Of a DNA stretch of 64,000 nucleotides, positions 61,934-64,000 are shown piece after piece (position 1 is the first letter of the stretch; each line of letters begins with the position of its first letter). Under the pieces are notes generated by a model, which was given only the letters and a program-made list of their open reading frames with translations, did no database searches and had not been told where the DNA came from. The translations under genes were made by a program, and so were the position numbers. The DNA comes from Zoogloea sp. Its GTDB lineage: Bacteria > Pseudomonadota > Gammaproteobacteria > Burkholderiales > Rhodocyclaceae. The DNA lies in assembly GCA_016720685.1 (NCBI GenBank), contig JADKKC010000001.1:248001-312000 (forward strand), read 5' to 3'.

Positions 61934-62175
61934 GGGTTTTTTGCTCCTGCGACGGCCTGACCGCTTCAAAGAAGCGACACCAATCGGGGCGGACGCAACA
62001 GGTTTTCGGGATCGCTGAGGATCGAACGAAAGATAATAGAGGGCCGGTACGCTGATTGGCAGGCGTACGGTGGCCGGATTGTACGGGTTTGGCCGGGTTT
62101 GTGTTGACTTTCTGGGCCGGGTGGGCTTTTGCCGCAGCCCCGTAATCCGGCGCTGCGGCACGCGTGACCCGCGGT

Positions 62176-64000
62176 TCAGTCGGGCAGTGTGTCGCCGAAG
62201 ACGCAGTTCCACAGGCGGCGAACGCCGGCCGCCATCCCGCTGACCTGCTCGGGATCGACCTGCGAGGCCTGGTTGTTGAGGCGCAGGCCATGCTGCAGGC
62301 GACGGTATTCGCGGTAGGTGTCGGCCACGGCCGTGGCCTGGTCGGCGGGAATCAGGCCCAGTTCGCCGGCCATCTTCAGGAGCGCGATGTTGCCCAGGTT
62401 GCCGGTCAGGCTGGCGTGCTCGCAGGAATGGCCGAGAACGAGGTACTGGACGATGAATTCCACGTCGATCAGGCCGCCGCGGTCGTGCTTGAGATCGAAC
62501 AGCGCGGCTTTTTTGGGGTGGGCATCGACCATGCGCTGGCGCATGGCCAGCACTTCGTCACGCAGCTTGGCGAGCTCGCGGGGCTGGCGCAGCACTTCGA
62601 TGCGGATTTCCTCGAACTTGCGGCCGATCTCCCGGTCTCCGGCGGCAAAGCGGGCACGGGTCAGGGCCTGGTGCTCCCACACCCAGGCGTTTTCGAGCTG
62701 GTACTGGCGGAAGGCCTCGAGCGACACCACCATCAGGCCCGAGTCGCCGTTGGGGCGCAGGCGCAGGTCGGTTTCGAAGAGCTGGCCGGCGGGCGTCTGC
62801 ATCGACAGCCAGGTGTTGGTGCGCTGGCCGAGGCGGGTGTAGATCTCGGCGGCTTCGGGGGCGTCGTCGTCATGGACGAAGACCATGTCGAGGTCGGAGG
62901 CGTAGCCGAGCTCCTTGCCGCCGAGCTTGCCGTAGGCCAGCACGGCAAAGCGCGGTTCGTCCCGGTGGCGGGTCTTGATCTTGCGCCAGCACATGGTGAC
63001 GGTGAGATCGAGAATGATGTCGGCCAGTGCGGAGAGGAAGTCGGCGTGGCGCTCGACGGTGAGCTTGCCGGCGATGTCCTTGGTGAGCAGGCGGAAAACC
63101 TGGGCGTGGTGTTGCTCGCGCATCAGGTCCATCTGGCGTTCCATGTCGGGTTCGATTTCGTCGAGCTGGCGGGCGAGGTCGGCCCGGAAGGCGGCGAGGT
63201 CGATTTCTTCCTCGAGCATGCGCGGATCGAGGGCTTCGTCGAGCAGGATGGGATGGCGGTTGAGGAACTGGGCGGCCCACAACGAGGCGCTGACCAGTTC
63301 GGCCACCTTGTGCACGGTTTGCGGGTATTGCTGCAGCAGCGCGAGGTAGGAGCCGCGCCGGCTGATTGCGTCGAGCAGGTCGAGCAGGCGCTCGAAGGTG
63401 GCGTTGGGGTCCGGGGTTTCGGCGGCGGCTTCGATGACCCGCGGGATCAGCGGGTCGAAGCGCATCTTGATGGACGGCGGCATCTGCTGGTAGCGGGTGC
63501 CGGTGCGCACGGCCGACAGCCGGCGTGCGGCGACGGTCGGGTCGGGGTAGCCGAGGCGCTGGAATTCCTCGCTGCTGCGGGCTTCGTCGCAGGCCGTGGT
63601 CCACAGGGTGTCCAGGTTGTGGCCGGCTTCGGTGGGGTCGCCGAACACGCTGTTGAAATGCCGGCCGACGGCTTCCCGGTGGTCGTCGAGCTCGGCCAGC
63701 AGCGCCTCGTAGGAGGCAAAGCCCATCGAGCGGGCGATGATCAGCTGGTCGGCCTCATTGCCTGGCAGGTTGTGGGTCTGGGCGTCGTCGAGGTATTGCA
63801 GGCGGTGTTCGACCCGGCGCAGGAAATCGTAGGCAATGCTCAGTTCGCGTTCGGCTTCGGGGGTGATGATGGCGCGCTCGGCGAGGCGGGCCAGTACCTT
63901 GAGGGTGGGCTTGATCTGCAGCGTGGTGTCGCGGCCGCCGCGGATAAGCTGGAAAACCTGGGCCATGAATTCGATTTCGCGGATGCCGCCCGGGCCGAGC
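62176..64000 (-). CDS. glnE: Glutamine-synthetase adenylyltransferase GlnE, C-terminal about 608 residues (partial at window end)
   Basis: GlnE adenylylates and deadenylylates glutamine synthetase under PII control. The gene runs off the right edge; the first residues visible are LGPGGIREIEFMAQVFQLIRGGRD, the signature at the end of the N-terminal (deadenylylase) domain. The central region and second nucleotidyltransferase domain follow with YGKLGGKELGYASDLDMVFVHDDD and GGLIDVEFIVQYLVL. The end NCVFGDTLPD is at 62176. No lesion is seen. A 242-base gap separates it from rhlE. Confidence 0.94.
   Translation of the reverse strand, partial: LGPGGIREIEFMAQVFQLIRGGRDTTLQIKPTLKVLARLAERAIITPEAERELSIAYDFLRRVEHRLQYLDDAQTHNLPGNEADQLIIARSMGFASYEALLAELDDHREAVGRHFNSVFGDPTEAGHNLDTLWTTACDEARSSEEFQRLGYPDPTVAARRLSAVRTGTRYQQMPPSIKMRFDPLIPRVIEAAAETPDPNATFERLLDLLDAISRRGSYLALLQQYPQTVHKVAELVSASLWAAQFLNRHPILLDEALDPRMLEEEIDLAAFRADLARQLDEIEPDMERQMDLMREQHHAQVFRLLTKDIAGKLTVERHADFLSALADIILDLTVTMCWRKIKTRHRDEPRFAVLAYGKLGGKELGYASDLDMVFVHDDDAPEAAEIYTRLGQRTNTWLSMQTPAGQLFETDLRLRPNGDSGLMVVSLEAFRQYQLENAWVWEHQALTRARFAAGDREIGRKFEEIRIEVLRQPRELAKLRDEVLAMRQRMVDAHPKKAALFDLKHDRGGLIDVEFIVQYLVLGHSCEHASLTGNLGNIALLKMAGELGLIPADQATAVADTYREYRRLQHGLRLNNQASQVDPEQVSGMAAGVRRLWNCVFGDTLPD

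Noticed and set aside
59912..61960. 682-codon plus-strand frame antisense to rhlE
   Set aside because: Ala/Gly/Leu-rich shadow of the repetitive helicase tail; no domain.
61934..62212. N-terminal extension of RhlE by about 93 residues
   Set aside because: The frame is open but the sequence is unlike any helicase N-terminus; a ribosome site and MTQAQSAA lie at 61933.

Overview
The window looks like a chromosomal stretch of a GC-rich betaproteobacterium. I favour Rhodocyclales (the Azospira/Thauera/Zoogloea neighbourhood). This rests on the tRNA-tuf-secE-nusG-rplKAJL-rpoBC-str-S10-spc-alpha gene order, an APS-reductase type sulfate assimilation cluster, a PEP-CTERM protein, a NiCoT nickel permease beside hyp genes, and an accessory HEMGH-type FtsH. 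The genus is an inference; no 16S rRNA is present.

Layout. (1) 1-3054: the end of a [NiFe]-hydrogenase maturation cluster: hypF (partial), a Cdd1-like helix-hairpin-helix gene, hypC, hypD, hypE. (2) 3058-10875: small accessory genes: a secreted SH3/proline-rich protein, a Ca-binding-like hypothetical, a hotdog thioesterase, a Ni/Co permease, a TonB protein, a LysE/RhtB exporter split by an IS1380-family element (7925-9611, target duplication CTAG), and an HDOD protein. (3) 10952-43082: a promoter with tRNA-Tyr, -Gly, -Thr and tuf1, then tRNA-Trp, secE-nusG, rplKAJL-rpoBC, rpsL-rpsG-fusA-tuf2-rpsJ, and the S10, spc and alpha operons through rplQ. (4) 43166-44617: a mosaic of IS66-family remnants enclosing an intact pRiA4b ORF-3-like gene. 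(5) 44618-51682: a minus-strand sulfate assimilation operon (TSUP permease, cysI, DUF934, cysH, cysD, cysN) divergent from cysB. (6) 51740-57914: a PEP-CTERM protein with a candidate sigma-54 promoter, a Kef-type antiporter, an asparaginase, and a damaged glutamate/aspartate ABC transporter. (7) 57985-64000: ftsH paralog, rhlE-type DEAD-box helicase, and the C-terminal part of glnE running off the window.

How the genes work together. HypC-F build the NiFe cofactor, and the NiCoT permease is a plausible nickel source. CysD/CysN make APS, CysH (carrying the CC...CxxC iron-sulfur motif of APS reductases) makes sulfite, and CysI makes sulfide. No APS kinase domain is seen, so the route appears PAPS-independent. 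Asparaginase sits next to glutamate/aspartate uptake genes. The large central block is the transcription/translation core.

The most striking property is a scatter of small lesions in genes that should be essential or intact: +1 in tuf1, -1 in nusG, an in-frame amber codon in fusA, a shredded infA at its canonical place, -1 near the end of cysH, -1 in the middle of cysI, -1 and +1 in gltL, and a large internal deletion in gltJ with gltK absent. rpoB, rpoC and nearly all ribosomal protein genes are clean. Local consensus errors in the assembly are the simplest explanation for the single-base lesions; the lysE insertion, the IS66 mosaic and perhaps the glt deletion look like real events. I see no CRISPR array, prophage or defence island. 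The most distinctive observations are the sigma-54-like promoter of the PEP-CTERM gene, a consensus -10 box held in the loop of a perfect palindrome ahead of rplC, and the nested IS66/pRiA4b cassette.
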